A DNA stretch of 64,000 nucleotides from Streptomyces sp. HUAS ZL42 (GTDB lineage: Bacteria > Actinomycetota > Actinomycetes > Streptomycetales > Streptomycetaceae). The notes under the pieces were generated by a model. That model ran no database searches. It had not been told where the DNA came from and saw only the letters and a program-made list of their open reading frames with translations. The DNA is taken from contig NZ_CP160403.1 in NCBI RefSeq assembly GCF_040782645.1, forward strand, positions 2,542,001 to 2,606,000, read 5' to 3'. The number at the start of each line of letters is the position of its first letter. The stretch's first letter is position 1. Of this stretch, positions 41,409 through 50,487 are shown piece after piece. The translations under genes were made by a program, and so were the position numbers.

Positions 41409-42698
41409 GTGGCGAACCCGCCGATCAACGTGACGCAACTCGCCGCCGCGGACGCGGCGCGGGCGGCGCGGGTGCTCAGCGAGGTGCGCGACGCCACGCT
41501 CGCCGGCCAGCGGGCCCGCGTCGCCCCCCGCCCGGTGATCCAGCAGTCCTGGGGGCGGATGATGCGCGGCGGCGTCGATCCCGAGCACGACTTCCGGTCG
41601 GGGCTGCTCAGTACGGACGAGGTGCGGCAGCGCCGGGAGGAGTCCCCGCTGCGGCACATGATGCCGGTGCTGCGGGAGGGGCTGCTGTCGGTCGCGGACG
41701 TCGCCCACCACATCATGGTGGTGACCGACGGGGACGGCCGGGTGCTGTGGCGTGAGGGCTCGTCCGCCGTGCTGCGCAAGGCCGACGGGGTCGGCTTTGA
41801 ACTGGGCGCCGACTGGCGCGAGGACGTCGTCGGCACCAACGGCGTGGGCACCACGGCGGTGGTGCGCCGTCCCGTGCAGGTCTTCGCCTCGGAGCACTTC
41901 GCACGGTCGCAGGGCTCCTGGACCTGCACGGGCGCCCCGCTCACCGACCCGCGGGACGGGCGGCTGCTCGGCGTGGTGGACGTCAGCGGCCCACTGGAGA
42001 CGATGCATCCGGCGACGCTCGCCTGGGTCGACTCGGTGGCCAAGCTCGCCGAGGCCCGGCTGCGCGAGCTGCATCTGACCTCGCTGGAGCAGCTGCGTGC
42101 CGTGGCGGCGCCGGCCCTCGCCCGGCTCGGCGGCCGGGCCCTGGTGGTGGACCGCAACGGCTGGACCGCGGCGGTGACGGGCATGCCGTACACGAACCGG
42201 CTCGCGCTGCCCAAGTCGCTCGCGCCGGGCCGCCGGTGGCTGCCCGCGCTCGGGCTGTGCACGGTGGAACCGCTGGCCGGGGGCTGGCTGGTGCGGGCCG
42301 CCGACGAACCAGTGCCGCACGGCGTCACCCGTGTCGTCCTCGACCTGAGCCGGCCGCGCCGCTGGTCGGTGACGGTCTCGGGTCCGGCGGGCGACTGGTC
42401 CCACGAACTGAGCCCCCGGCACGCCGAATTGCTCTACCTCCTCGCGGTGCACCGCACCGGCCGCAGCGCTTCGGGCCTGGCCGAGGACATGTTCGGCGAT
42501 CCGGCCCGTACGGTGACGGTGCGGGCCGAGATGTCGCGGGTCCGGCGGTATCTCGGTGCTTTCCTGGAACACCGGCCGTATCGTTTCTGCGAAGACGCGG
42601 AGATCGAGGTGCTCCTCCCGGACGACCCGCGCGACCTGCTGCCGCACTCGACCGCGCCCGCGGTGGCCGCGGGACGGGGTTCCAGCGGCATGCCGTAA
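41409..42698 (+). CDS. GAF-domain transcriptional regulator
   Basis: 429-residue cytosolic regulator. The N-terminal 230 residues match the sensor half of AcoR/sigma-54-type activators (RPVIQQSWGRM, GTNGVGTTAVVRRPVQVFASEHF, TCTGAPLTDPRDGRLLGVVDVSG). There is no AAA+ domain. Instead the C-terminus has a winged-helix-like region (SPRHAELLYLLAVHRTGRSA, VTVRAEMSRVRRYLGAFL). This architecture is known in actinomycetes, often near aldehyde or acyl-CoA oxidation genes. GTG 41409 is the start. It may control the acyl-CoA dehydrogenase upstream, though a terminator separates them. Confidence 0.85.
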   Translation: MANPPINVTQLAAADAARAARVLSEVRDATLAGQRARVAPRPVIQQSWGRMMRGGVDPEHDFRSGLLSTDEVRQRREESPLRHMMPVLREGLLSVADVAHHIMVVTDGDGRVLWREGSSAVLRKADGVGFELGADWREDVVGTNGVGTTAVVRRPVQVFASEHFARSQGSWTCTGAPLTDPRDGRLLGVVDVSGPLETMHPATLAWVDSVAKLAEARLRELHLTSLEQLRAVAAPALARLGGRALVVDRNGWTAAVTGMPYTNRLALPKSLAPGRRWLPALGLCTVEPLAGGWLVRAADEPVPHGVTRVVLDLSRPRRWSVTVSGPAGDWSHELSPRHAELLYLLAVHRTGRSASGLAEDMFGDPARTVTVRAEMSRVRRYLGAFLEHRPYRFCEDAEIEVLLPDDPRDLLPHSTAPAVAAGRGSSGMP

Positions 42699-42850
42699 TT
42701 GGTTCACGCGGTGGCATCTTCCGCATATTTGCGAGGTTCTTCGTACGAGACGGCCACTTCCTGCCGTAGCATCCCCTCTACGGGCCACCCCACCTGCTCC
42801 TCGGTCAACGTACGGATCATCAGGCGCAGTTGGCCCGCTCGGGAGGATCA

Positions 42851-44143
42851 ATGAAGCAACGTGGCCGACATCGCCGACGCAGACGGGGCAGAGCGCTGCG
42901 CGCCTTCCTGGCCGGAACCGCCGTCGCGCTCACCGCCGCCGCCACCATGATCAGCGCCTCCCAGGCCACGGTCCCCGACAGCCCCGGAGCCCTGAAGCCG
43001 CTCACGTCGCCGGACGAGACCGCGCGACTGCGGCTCACGGAGGACCTGGTGCCGAAGTCCTCCCTCGACCGGCTCGCCGCCGGGATGGGCCGGCCCGTCG
43101 GCGTCTCGGCCGTCCTCGACGGCGCCGACCACGAACTGCGTGACGCGATCCAGTGCACGGCCGGCGAGCGCCGGGCGCTGCCGGCCACCCCTGTGGCCAC
43201 CAGCGCCTACTGCTGGGACGCCGCCGACACCCGGGGCTGGCGGCCCGGCGCGGTCACCACCTCCGGTGACGCGGACGACGACGGGCGCTGGGGCCGGAAC
43301 CGCGTGATCCTCTCCGGCTGGAGCCGCAGTGGCGGCGACCCGGCCGACCGCGACCTCGCCCGGGTCGCCTTCGTCGACGCGAACGACCCGAACCGTCCCA
43401 CCTACTCCTGGGTGCTCCTCGTCGTCCCGGTCGACGGCGGACGCGACTACCGGGGACTGACCTCGCACCTCTCCGGAATGGTCTGGTACGAGGACAAACT
43501 GCTGGTCACCGCCGACGAAGGGGACAGCGCCGCGCTGTACGTCTACGACATGAACCGTGTGCAGCGGGCCACCGTGACCGGCGAGGCGGTCGGCCGGGTG
43601 CGTGGCGGCTGGTCGGCGCACGGCTACCGGTACGTCCTGCCCGCCGTCGGCTCCTACCGGCTGACCGGCGGCGAGGGCGCCCCGCACCCCGGCAGCATCT
43701 CCCTCGACCGCGGCACGGCACCCGACAGCCTCGCCGCGAGCGAGTGGACCCTGGAGGACGGCGACCGGACGGCCCGCCTGTGGCGCTACTCCTTCAGCAC
43801 CGCCCCCGGCCGCTCCGGCCTCCTCGCCACCGACTCGACCGGGACCGTGAAGGCCGCCGAGGCGTACGAGACGCGGGCGGACGGCATCCGGGGCGTGCTG
43901 TCGTACGGATCACGGTGGTACGTCAGCCTTGCCGCCGAGGGGCAGGACGTCAACGGGACGTTGTGGCGACAGGACACGGAGGGGTCGCAGGCCCCGGAGT
44001 GCGGCTCCGGGAAGTCGCACAGCTGCTGGAGCGGCCAGACGGAGTCCCTGTCGTACTGGCAGGAGACCGGCGAGGTGTGGGCCCAGTCGGGACGGGTGCT
44101 GTTCGCGCTGCCGCTGGCCTCGATCGACAGATCAGCGGAGTAG
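42851..44143 (+). CDS. Secreted protein of unknown function
   Basis: 430-residue protein with a basic N-terminus, a signal helix (about 17-40, RAFLAGTAVALTAAATMISASQA) and a secreted domain with repeated short beta strands (VILSGWSRSGGD, WVLLVVPVDGGRDYRGL, GMVWYEDKLLVTADEGDSAALYVYD in part), suggesting a beta-propeller. ATG 42851 has GGGAGGATCA upstream. I recognise no catalytic motif. Apparently monocistronic. Confidence 0.85.
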   Translation: MKQRGRHRRRRRGRALRAFLAGTAVALTAAATMISASQATVPDSPGALKPLTSPDETARLRLTEDLVPKSSLDRLAAGMGRPVGVSAVLDGADHELRDAIQCTAGERRALPATPVATSAYCWDAADTRGWRPGAVTTSGDADDDGRWGRNRVILSGWSRSGGDPADRDLARVAFVDANDPNRPTYSWVLLVVPVDGGRDYRGLTSHLSGMVWYEDKLLVTADEGDSAALYVYDMNRVQRATVTGEAVGRVRGGWSAHGYRYVLPAVGSYRLTGGEGAPHPGSISLDRGTAPDSLAASEWTLEDGDRTARLWRYSFSTAPGRSGLLATDSTGTVKAAEAYETRADGIRGVLSYGSRWYVSLAAEGQDVNGTLWRQDTEGSQAPECGSGKSHSCWSGQTESLSYWQETGEVWAQSGRVLFALPLASIDRSAE

Positions 44144-44160
44144 ATGATTCCCTGGCCGTC

Positions 44161-44733
44161 ATGAGCCACATCCCCGTGACCACCTGGTCCCTGGAACAGA
44201 CCGCCCCGACCGATCTCCTTCCTGCCGCCGCACCCGAGGGAGATGTCCGGATTGTCCGCTCCGAGCTCCCCTCGCCGGAGTTCAGCCGCTTTCTGTACGC
44301 CTCCGTGGGCGGGGACATCCTCTGGATCGACCGGCTGGGCTGGACGTACGCGCAGTGGCGGGAACACCTGGACCGACCGGGCGTGGAGACATGGGTGGCC
44401 CACGACCGGGGCACGCCCGCGGGGTACGTGGAACTGGAGCCGCAGGACGACGGCGTGGTGGAGGTCGCCTACTTCGGGCTGATCCCGGCCTTCCGCGGAC
44501 GACGGATCGGCGGACACCTGCTCTCGTACGGCGCCGCACGCGCCTGGGACCTCGCGGACCGCTGGCCGGGGCTGGCGCAGACGAAGCGGGTGTGGCTGCA
44601 CACCTGCAGCAAGGACGGCGAGCACGCGATGGACAACTACCTGCGCCGGGGATTCCGGCTGTTCGACACCAAGGTCGAGGAGGAGCCGCACATGGCCACC
44701 CCAGGACCCTGGCCCGGGGCCTACCCTGCCTGA
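44161..44733 (+). CDS. GNAT-family N-acetyltransferase
   Basis: 190-residue acetyl-CoA-dependent acyltransferase: VAHDRGTPAGYVELEPQDD, then the acetyl-CoA loop IPAFRGRRIGGHLLSYGAARA and NYLRRGFRLFDTKVEEEPHM. The substrate is unknown. ATG 44161 starts 17 nt after the stop of the preceding secreted-protein gene, with only a weak ribosome site. It ends about 70 bp before the sulfur operon's control region. Confidence 0.85.
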   Translation: MSHIPVTTWSLEQTAPTDLLPAAAPEGDVRIVRSELPSPEFSRFLYASVGGDILWIDRLGWTYAQWREHLDRPGVETWVAHDRGTPAGYVELEPQDDGVVEVAYFGLIPAFRGRRIGGHLLSYGAARAWDLADRWPGLAQTKRVWLHTCSKDGEHAMDNYLRRGFRLFDTKVEEEPHMATPGPWPGAYPA

Positions 44734-44804
44734 CCTGCGCGGACAAGGCCACGTGCGGCGCATGTGACCGAAGACACTCCCGTCTCGCATCTCGGGACAA
44801 GGGT

Positions 44805-44838
44805 GTCCACATGATGGACGAAGCTGGACTGTGTCCAG
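44805..44838. promoter_or_regulatory. Inverted repeats GTCCA/TGGAC upstream of the cysteine leader
   Basis: GTCCA (44805) and TGGAC (44815) are followed by CTGGAC-TGT-GTCCAG (44824-44838), a perfect 6-bp inverted repeat. They lie 23-56 bp before the leader start, a probable regulator site or part of the attenuator fold for the sulfur operon. Apart from this and the leader, 44734-45070 holds no gene. Confidence 0.5.
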
Positions 44839-44860
44839 ATCGCCGTGACACGCTTCCGTC

Positions 44861-44944
44861 ATGTCTGGAACTGGAATTGCCTTGGTGAGTCGGCGGCACG
44901 TCGACCTCGGCCGCATGTCCAGCGCCATCTGTCCGGCGAGCTGA
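44861..44944 (+). CDS. Leader peptide of the sulfur-assimilation operon
   Basis: A 27-residue peptide starting MSGTGIALVSRRHVDLGRM and ending SSAICPAS. It matches the small actinobacterial leader peptides with the (R)RHVDL..M.SA.C signature found before cysteine and sulfur genes. The single Cys codon near its end would let ribosome stalling at low cysteinyl-tRNA raise expression of the downstream operon; this role is known for the family and inferred here. It ends 126 nt before the sulfite reductase start. Confidence 0.75.
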   Translation: MSGTGIALVSRRHVDLGRMSSAICPAS

Positions 44945-45070
44945 CGAGCCCACAGCACCGCCGACATTCCCGACCTCTCTCTCGCCTGCGCAGTGACGCG
45001 CACGTATGCCCACGCGCCCGTACACGCAGGTCAGAGCCGCTTCCCGCCTGTCCCGAAGGACGTATCCACC

Positions 45071-46768
45071 ATGGCCGCCACCCCGCAGAACCCTGCCGCC
45101 GCGACTCCCCGCCGCAAGGTGAGCCGTCACCGTGGCGAGGGTCAGTGGGCCGCGGGTCACTTCACCCCGCTCAACGGCAACGAACAGTTCAAGAAGGACG
45201 ACGACGGTCTCAATGTGCGGACACGCATTGAGACGATCTACTCCAAGCGGGGCTTCGACTCGATCGACCCCAACGACCTGCGCGGCCGTATGCGTTGGTG
45301 GGGCCTGTACACCCAGCGCAAGCCCGGGATCGATGGCGGCAAGACCGCGATCCTGGAGCCGGAGGAGCTGGACGACGAGCACTTCATGCTGCGCGTCCGC
45401 ATCGACGGCGGCCGGCTGACCACGCAGCAGCTGCGCGTCATCGGCGAGATCTCCCAGGAGTTCGCGCGCGGCACCGCGGACATCACGGACCGGCAGAACG
45501 TCCAGTACCACTGGATCCGGATCGAGGACGTGCCCGAGATCTGGGACCGGCTCGAGGCGGTCGGTCTGTCCACCACCGAGGCCTGCGGCGACACGCCCCG
45601 TGTGATCCTCGGCTCCCCCGTCGCCGGCATCGCCGAGGACGAGGTCATCGACGGCACCCCGGCCGTCGAGGAGATCCACCGCCGGATCGTCGGCAACAAG
45701 GCGTTCTCCAACCTGCCCCGCAAGTTCAAGTCCGCGATCTCCGGCTCGCCGCTGCTCGATGTGGCGCACGAGATCAACGACATCGCCTTCGTCGGCGTCA
45801 ACCACCCCGAGCACGGCCCCGGCTTCGACCTGTGGGTCGGCGGCGGCCTGTCCACCAACCCGAAGATCGGTGTCCGGCTCGGCGCCTGGGTCCCGCTGGA
45901 CGAGGTCCCGGACGTCTACGAGGGCGTCATCTCCATCTTCCGCGACTACGGCTACCGGCGGCTGCGCACCCGCGCCCGCCTGAAGTTCCTGGTCGCCGAC
46001 TGGGGGGCGGAGAAGTTCCGCCAGGTGCTGGAGGACGAGTACCTGGGGCGCAAGCTGACCGACGGCCCCGCGCCCGCCCAGCCCGTGGAGCGCTGGCGGG
46101 ACCACGTCGGTGTGCACCGGCAGCAGGACGGCCGGTTCTACGTCGGTTTCGCCCCGCGCGTCGGCCGTGTCGACGGCACCACGCTGACGAAGATCGCCGA
46201 TCTGGCGGAGGCGCACGGCTCGGGCCGGGTCCGTACGACGGTCGAGCAGAAGATGATCGTGCTCGATGTCGAGGAGGCGCAGGTCGAGTCGCTGGTCGAC
46301 GGCCTGGAGGCGCTGGACCTGACCACGAAGCCCTCCCCCTTCCGGCGCGGCACCATGGCCTGCACCGGCATCGAGTTCTGCAAGCTCGCCATCGTCGAGA
46401 CCAAGCAGCGCGGCATCACGCTGATCGACGAACTCGAGCGCCGTATCCCGGACTTCGACGAGCCGATCACCATCAACATCAACGGCTGCCCGAACGCCTG
46501 CGCCCGTATCCAGGTCGCGGACATCGGTCTCAAGGGCCAGCTCGTCCTCGACGACAACGGTGAGCAGGTCGAGGGCTTCCAGGTGCATCTGGGCGGCGCG
46601 CTCGGTCTGGAGGCCGGGTTCGGTCGCAAGGTGCGTGGCCTGAAGGTCACCTCCGAGGAGCTGCCGGACTACGTCGAGCGCGTGCTCAAGCGGTTCCAGG
46701 CGGAGCGCGAGGACGGCGAGCGGTTCGCCACATGGGCTGCGCGAGCTTCTGAGGAGGCCCTGTCGTGA
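45071..46768 (+). CDS. sir: Ferredoxin-dependent sulfite reductase (siroheme, 4Fe-4S)
   Basis: 565-residue cytosolic enzyme reducing sulfite to sulfide with six electrons. Seen: two nitrite/sulfite reductase half-domains, ITDRQNVQYHWIRIEDVPEI, the substrate loop TRARLKFLVADWG, and the four cluster ligands C431 and C437 in ACTGIEFCK plus C473 and C477 in NGCPNACARIQ. ATG 45071 (MAATPQN) is preferred to a GTG 78 nt upstream. First main gene of the sulfur operon; its stop overlaps the next start (GTGA). Streptomycete homologues are often labelled nirA. Confidence 0.93.
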   Translation: MAATPQNPAAATPRRKVSRHRGEGQWAAGHFTPLNGNEQFKKDDDGLNVRTRIETIYSKRGFDSIDPNDLRGRMRWWGLYTQRKPGIDGGKTAILEPEELDDEHFMLRVRIDGGRLTTQQLRVIGEISQEFARGTADITDRQNVQYHWIRIEDVPEIWDRLEAVGLSTTEACGDTPRVILGSPVAGIAEDEVIDGTPAVEEIHRRIVGNKAFSNLPRKFKSAISGSPLLDVAHEINDIAFVGVNHPEHGPGFDLWVGGGLSTNPKIGVRLGAWVPLDEVPDVYEGVISIFRDYGYRRLRTRARLKFLVADWGAEKFRQVLEDEYLGRKLTDGPAPAQPVERWRDHVGVHRQQDGRFYVGFAPRVGRVDGTTLTKIADLAEAHGSGRVRTTVEQKMIVLDVEEAQVESLVDGLEALDLTTKPSPFRRGTMACTGIEFCKLAIVETKQRGITLIDELERRIPDFDEPITININGCPNACARIQVADIGLKGQLVLDDNGEQVEGFQVHLGGALGLEAGFGRKVRGLKVTSEELPDYVERVLKRFQAEREDGERFATWAARASEEALS

Positions 46769-46944
46769 GCGAACGGGCCGCCCCCTTCTACTGCCCCTAC
46801 TGCGGCGACGAGGACCTGCGTCCCAACGAGCAGGGCCACGGCGCCTGGGAATGCGCGGCATGCAACCGCGCATTCCAGCTGAAGTTCCTCGGGCTGCTTG
46901 CCCGGGGGGTTCAGCGAGCCGACTCCGGAGGGGAACAGATATGA
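46765..46944 (+). CDS. 59-residue zinc-ribbon protein of the sulfur operon
   Basis: Small protein read from GTG 46765, overlapping the sulfite reductase stop (GTGA) and ending in an ATGA overlap with cysH. It has two CxxC pairs, FYCPYCGDED and WECAACNRAF, the pattern of a rubredoxin- or ribbon-like metal site. Its coupling on both sides argues that it is a real gene with a job in sulfite or APS reduction, for instance electron transfer or insertase partner; that role is inference. Confidence 0.85.
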   Translation: MSERAAPFYCPYCGDEDLRPNEQGHGAWECAACNRAFQLKFLGLLARGVQRADSGGEQI

Positions 46945-47651
46945 CGACGGCTCAGGAAGAGCGTACGGAAGAGGAGTTGAAGGCCCTCGCCGAACAGGCC
47001 GGGCGCGACCTGGAGGACGCCTCCGCGCTGGAGATCCTCCAGTGGGCGGTGGACACCTTCGGCAAGGGCTTCTGCGTGACCTCCTCCATGGAGGACGCTG
47101 TGGTCGCCCATCTGGCCTCCCGCGTCCTCAAGGGCGTGGACGTGGTATTCCTCGACACCGGCTACCACTTCCCCGAGACCATCGGCACCCGGGACGCGGT
47201 CGAGGCCGTGATGGACGTCAACGTCATCACGCTCACCCCGCGCCAGACGGTCGCCGAGCAGGACGCCGAGTACGGGCCCAAGCTGCACGACCGCGACCCC
47301 GACCTCTGCTGCAAGCTCCGCAAGGTGCAGCCGCTGGAGGAGGGCCTGAAGAGCTACCGGGCCTGGGCGACCGGGCTGCGCCGAGACGAGTCCCCGACCC
47401 GGGCGAACACCCCGGTCGTCGGCTGGGACGAGAAGCGCCGGAAGGTCAAGATCTCCCCGATCGCCCGCTGGACCCAGGACGACGTGGACGCGTACGTCGC
47501 CGAACACGGCGTACTCACCAACCCGCTGCTGATGGACGGCTACGCCTCCGTCGGCTGCGCCCCCTGCACCCGGCGGGTCCTGGAGGGCGAGGACGCGCGC
47601 GCCGGCCGCTGGGCGGGCCGTGCCAAGACCGAGTGCGGGCTGCACGGCTGA
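46941..47651 (+). CDS. cysH: Phosphoadenylyl/adenylyl-sulfate reductase
   Basis: 236-residue enzyme producing sulfite from activated sulfate. Seen: VTSSMEDAVVAHLA, DTGYHFPET, and the two Cys pairs DLCCKLRKV and GCAPCTRRV that bind a 4Fe-4S cluster in APS-type reductases, plus the C-terminal catalytic ECGLHG. The cluster pattern suggests it can use APS directly, although an APS kinase is encoded next door. ATG 46941 overlaps the ribbon gene stop. Confidence 0.94.
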   Translation: MTTAQEERTEEELKALAEQAGRDLEDASALEILQWAVDTFGKGFCVTSSMEDAVVAHLASRVLKGVDVVFLDTGYHFPETIGTRDAVEAVMDVNVITLTPRQTVAEQDAEYGPKLHDRDPDLCCKLRKVQPLEEGLKSYRAWATGLRRDESPTRANTPVVGWDEKRRKVKISPIARWTQDDVDAYVAEHGVLTNPLLMDGYASVGCAPCTRRVLEGEDARAGRWAGRAKTECGLHG

Positions 47652-47677
47652 CCATGACACAGACACAGGAGACACAC

Positions 47678-48214
47678 GTGACGACCGGAGCCACCGTCTG
47701 GCTCACGGGTCTGCCGAGCGCCGGCAAGACCACCATCGCGTACCAGCTGGCCGGCCGGCTGCGCGAGGAGGGCCACCTCGTCGAGGTGCTCGACGGCGAC
47801 GAGATCCGCGAGTTCATCTCGGCGGGCCTCGGCTTCAGCCGCGAGGACCGTCACACCAACGTGCAGCGCATCGGCTTCCTCGCCGAACTGCTCGCGCGCA
47901 ACGGCGTCAAGGCTCTCGTGCCGGTGATCGCGCCGTACGCGGACAGCCGGGAGGCCGTGCGCAAGCGGCACCAGGAGGGCGGCACCGCGTACCTCGAGGT
48001 GCACGTCGCCACTCCGGTCGAGGTGTGCTCCGTACGCGATGTGAAGGGCCTGTACGCCAAGCAGGCCGCGGGTGAGCTCAAGGGGCTCACCGGGGTCGAC
48101 GACCCGTACGAGGAGCCCGAGTCGCCCGACCTGCGCATCGAGTCCCAGGACCAGACCGTGCAGGAGTCCGCGGCGTCGGTGTACGCCCTGCTCAGCGAAA
48201 GGGGACTGGCATGA
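47678..48214 (+). CDS. cysC: Adenylyl-sulfate kinase
   Basis: 178-residue kinase converting APS to PAPS. Seen: P-loop GLPSAGKTT, VLDGDEIREFISAGLGFSRE, NVQRIGFLAELLARNGV and DVKGLYAKQAAGELKGLTG. GTG 47678 is preferred because CAGGAG precedes it at 8 nt; the ATG at 47654 would add eight residues but has no such site. Its stop overlaps the cysD start (ATGA). Confidence 0.93.
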   Translation: MTTGATVWLTGLPSAGKTTIAYQLAGRLREEGHLVEVLDGDEIREFISAGLGFSREDRHTNVQRIGFLAELLARNGVKALVPVIAPYADSREAVRKRHQEGGTAYLEVHVATPVEVCSVRDVKGLYAKQAAGELKGLTGVDDPYEEPESPDLRIESQDQTVQESAASVYALLSERGLA

Positions 48215-49149
48215 CGACGACCGTGGCGACCGTGGAGGAGGGTACGGACTCTCCGTACGCCCTCTCGCACCTGGACGCGCTGGAGTCCGAGGGGGTGCAC
48301 ATCTTCCGCGAGGTCGCGGGCGAGTTCGAGAACCCGGTGATCCTGTTCTCCGGCGGCAAGGACTCCATCGTCATGCTGCACCTCGCGCTGAAGGCGTTCG
48401 CCCCGGCGGCGGTCCCCTTCTCGCTGCTGCACGTCGACACCGGGCACAACTTCCCCGAGGTCATCGAGTACCGGGACCGCACGGTCGCCCGGCACAACCT
48501 GCGGCTGCACGTGGCCTCCGTTCAGGACTACATCGACCGGGGTGTACTGCGTGAACGCCCCGACGGGACCCGGAACCCGCTCCAGACCCTTCCGCTGACG
48601 GAGAAGATCCAGAGCGAGAAGTTCGACGCCGTGTTCGGCGGCGGGCGGCGGGACGAGGAGAAGGCCCGCGCCAAGGAGCGGGTGTTCTCCCTGCGGGACG
48701 AGTTCTCCCAGTGGGACCCGCGGCGCCAGCGCCCGGAGCTGTGGAACCTGTACAACGGGCGGCACGCGCCCGGCGAGCACGTGCGTGTGTTCCCGCTGTC
48801 CAACTGGACCGAGCTGGACGTCTGGCAGTACATCGCCCGCGAGGGCATCGAGCTGCCGGAGATCTACTACGCGCACGAGCGCGAGGTCTTCCAGCGGGGC
48901 GGCATGTGGCTGACCGCCGGTGAGTGGGGCGGGCCGAAGGACGGCGAGACCGTCGAGAAGCGCCTCATCCGTTACCGGACCGTCGGTGACATGTCCTGCA
49001 CGGGCGCCGTCGACTCCGACGCGGTGACGCTGGACCAGGTCATCGCCGAGATCGCCGCCTCCCGGCTCACCGAGCGCGGCGCGACCCGCGCCGACGACAA
49101 GCTCTCCGAGGCCGCGATGGAAGACCGCAAGCGCGAGGGGTACTTCTAA
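48211..49149 (+). CDS. cysD: Sulfate adenylyltransferase subunit 2
   Basis: 312-residue ATP-sulfurylase small subunit with the PP-loop FSGGKDSIVML, LLHVDTGHNFPEVIEYRD, FGGGRRDEEKARAKER and CTGAVDSDA. It forms APS from sulfate and ATP together with CysN, whose gene begins 3 nt later. Confidence 0.95.
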   Translation: MTTTVATVEEGTDSPYALSHLDALESEGVHIFREVAGEFENPVILFSGGKDSIVMLHLALKAFAPAAVPFSLLHVDTGHNFPEVIEYRDRTVARHNLRLHVASVQDYIDRGVLRERPDGTRNPLQTLPLTEKIQSEKFDAVFGGGRRDEEKARAKERVFSLRDEFSQWDPRRQRPELWNLYNGRHAPGEHVRVFPLSNWTELDVWQYIAREGIELPEIYYAHEREVFQRGGMWLTAGEWGGPKDGETVEKRLIRYRTVGDMSCTGAVDSDAVTLDQVIAEIAASRLTERGATRADDKLSEAAMEDRKREGYF

Positions 49150-49151
49150 GC

Positions 49152-50486
49152 ATGAGCACGACGACGACCGAGGAACTCTCGGCCACCACCCTGCTGCGGT
49201 TCGCCACCGCGGGCTCCGTCGACGACGGCAAGTCCACGCTCGTCGGCCGGCTGCTGCACGACTCCAAGTCGGTGCTCACCGACCAGCTGGAGGCCGTGGA
49301 GCGCGCGTCCGCCAGTCGCGGCCAGGAGGGTCCCGACCTCGCGCTGCTGACGGACGGCCTGCGTGCCGAGCGCGAGCAGGGCATCACCATCGACGTGGCC
49401 TACCGCTACTTCGCGACCGCGCGCCGCCGGTTCATCCTGGCCGACACGCCGGGCCATGTGCAGTACACACGGAACATGGTCACCGGCGCGTCGACGGCCG
49501 AGCTGACGGTGATCCTGGTGGACGCCCGCAACGGCGTCGTCGAGCAGACCCGCCGGCACGCCGCGATCGCCGCGCTGCTGCGGGTGCCGCACGTGGTGCT
49601 CGCCGTCAACAAGATGGACCTGGTCGACTACCAGGAGTCCGTGTTCGCCGCGATCGCCGAGGAGTTCACGGCGTACGCGATCGAACTGGGCGTCCCCGAG
49701 GTCACCGCGATCCCGATCTCCGCGCTCGCCGGCGACAACGTCGTGGAGCCGTCCGCGAACATGGACTGGTACGGCGGTCCCACGGTGCTCGAGCACCTGG
49801 AGACGGTCCCGGTCACGCACGACCTGAGCCACTGCCACGCCCGGCTGCCCGTGCAGTACGTGATCCGGCCGCAGAGCGCCGAGCACCCGGACTACCGGGG
49901 GTACGCGGGCCAGATCGCGGCCGGTTCCTTCCGGGTCGGCGAGCAGGTCATGGTCCTGCCGTCCGGCCGTACGACGAAGATCTCCGGCATCGATCTGCTC
50001 GGCAAGCCGGTCGACGTCGCCTGGACCACGCAGTCGGTGACCGTCCTGCTGGAGGACGACATCGACATCTCGCGCGGCGACCTCATCGTGCCCAGCAAGG
50101 ACGCCCCGGCGACCACGCAGGACATCGAGGCGACGGTCTGCCATGTGGCCGACCAGCCGCTGACCGTCGGTCACCGGGTGCTGCTCAAGCACGGCACCCG
50201 CACGGTCAAGGCGATCGTGAAGGACATCCCGTCCCGTCTCACGCTCGACGACCTGTCCCTGCACCCGCATCCGGGACAGCTCGTCGCCAACGACATCGGC
50301 CGGGTGAAGATCCGCACCGCCGAGCCGCTGCCGGTCGACTCCTACGCCGACTCGCGCCGCACCGGCTCGTTCATCCTGATCGACCCGGCCGACGGCACCA
50401 CGCTCACCGCGGGCATGGTCGGCGAGTCGTTCGCGTCCCCGGAGCCCGTCAAGGACGAGGCCGAGGACGACGGGTGGGACTTCTGA
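49152..50486 (+). CDS. cysN: Sulfate adenylyltransferase subunit 1 (GTPase)
   Basis: 444-residue EF-Tu-like GTPase that powers sulfate adenylylation. Seen: G1 GSVDDGKSTLVGRLLHDSK, G3 ADTPGHVQYTRNM, G4 NKMDLVDY, then two beta-barrel domains. No fused CysC kinase domain follows, in line with the separate cysC gene. ATG 49152 is close behind cysD. Confidence 0.95.
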   Translation: MSTTTTEELSATTLLRFATAGSVDDGKSTLVGRLLHDSKSVLTDQLEAVERASASRGQEGPDLALLTDGLRAEREQGITIDVAYRYFATARRRFILADTPGHVQYTRNMVTGASTAELTVILVDARNGVVEQTRRHAAIAALLRVPHVVLAVNKMDLVDYQESVFAAIAEEFTAYAIELGVPEVTAIPISALAGDNVVEPSANMDWYGGPTVLEHLETVPVTHDLSHCHARLPVQYVIRPQSAEHPDYRGYAGQIAAGSFRVGEQVMVLPSGRTTKISGIDLLGKPVDVAWTTQSVTVLLEDDIDISRGDLIVPSKDAPATTQDIEATVCHVADQPLTVGHRVLLKHGTRTVKAIVKDIPSRLTLDDLSLHPHPGQLVANDIGRVKIRTAEPLPVDSYADSRRTGSFILIDPADGTTLTAGMVGESFASPEPVKDEAEDDGWDF

Positions 50487-50487
50487 C

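Noticed and set aside
39464..42328. Long minus-strand frame opposite the acyl-CoA dehydrogenase and GAF genes
   Set aside because: Antisense shadow in GC-rich DNA; the plus-strand proteins have clear family motifs.
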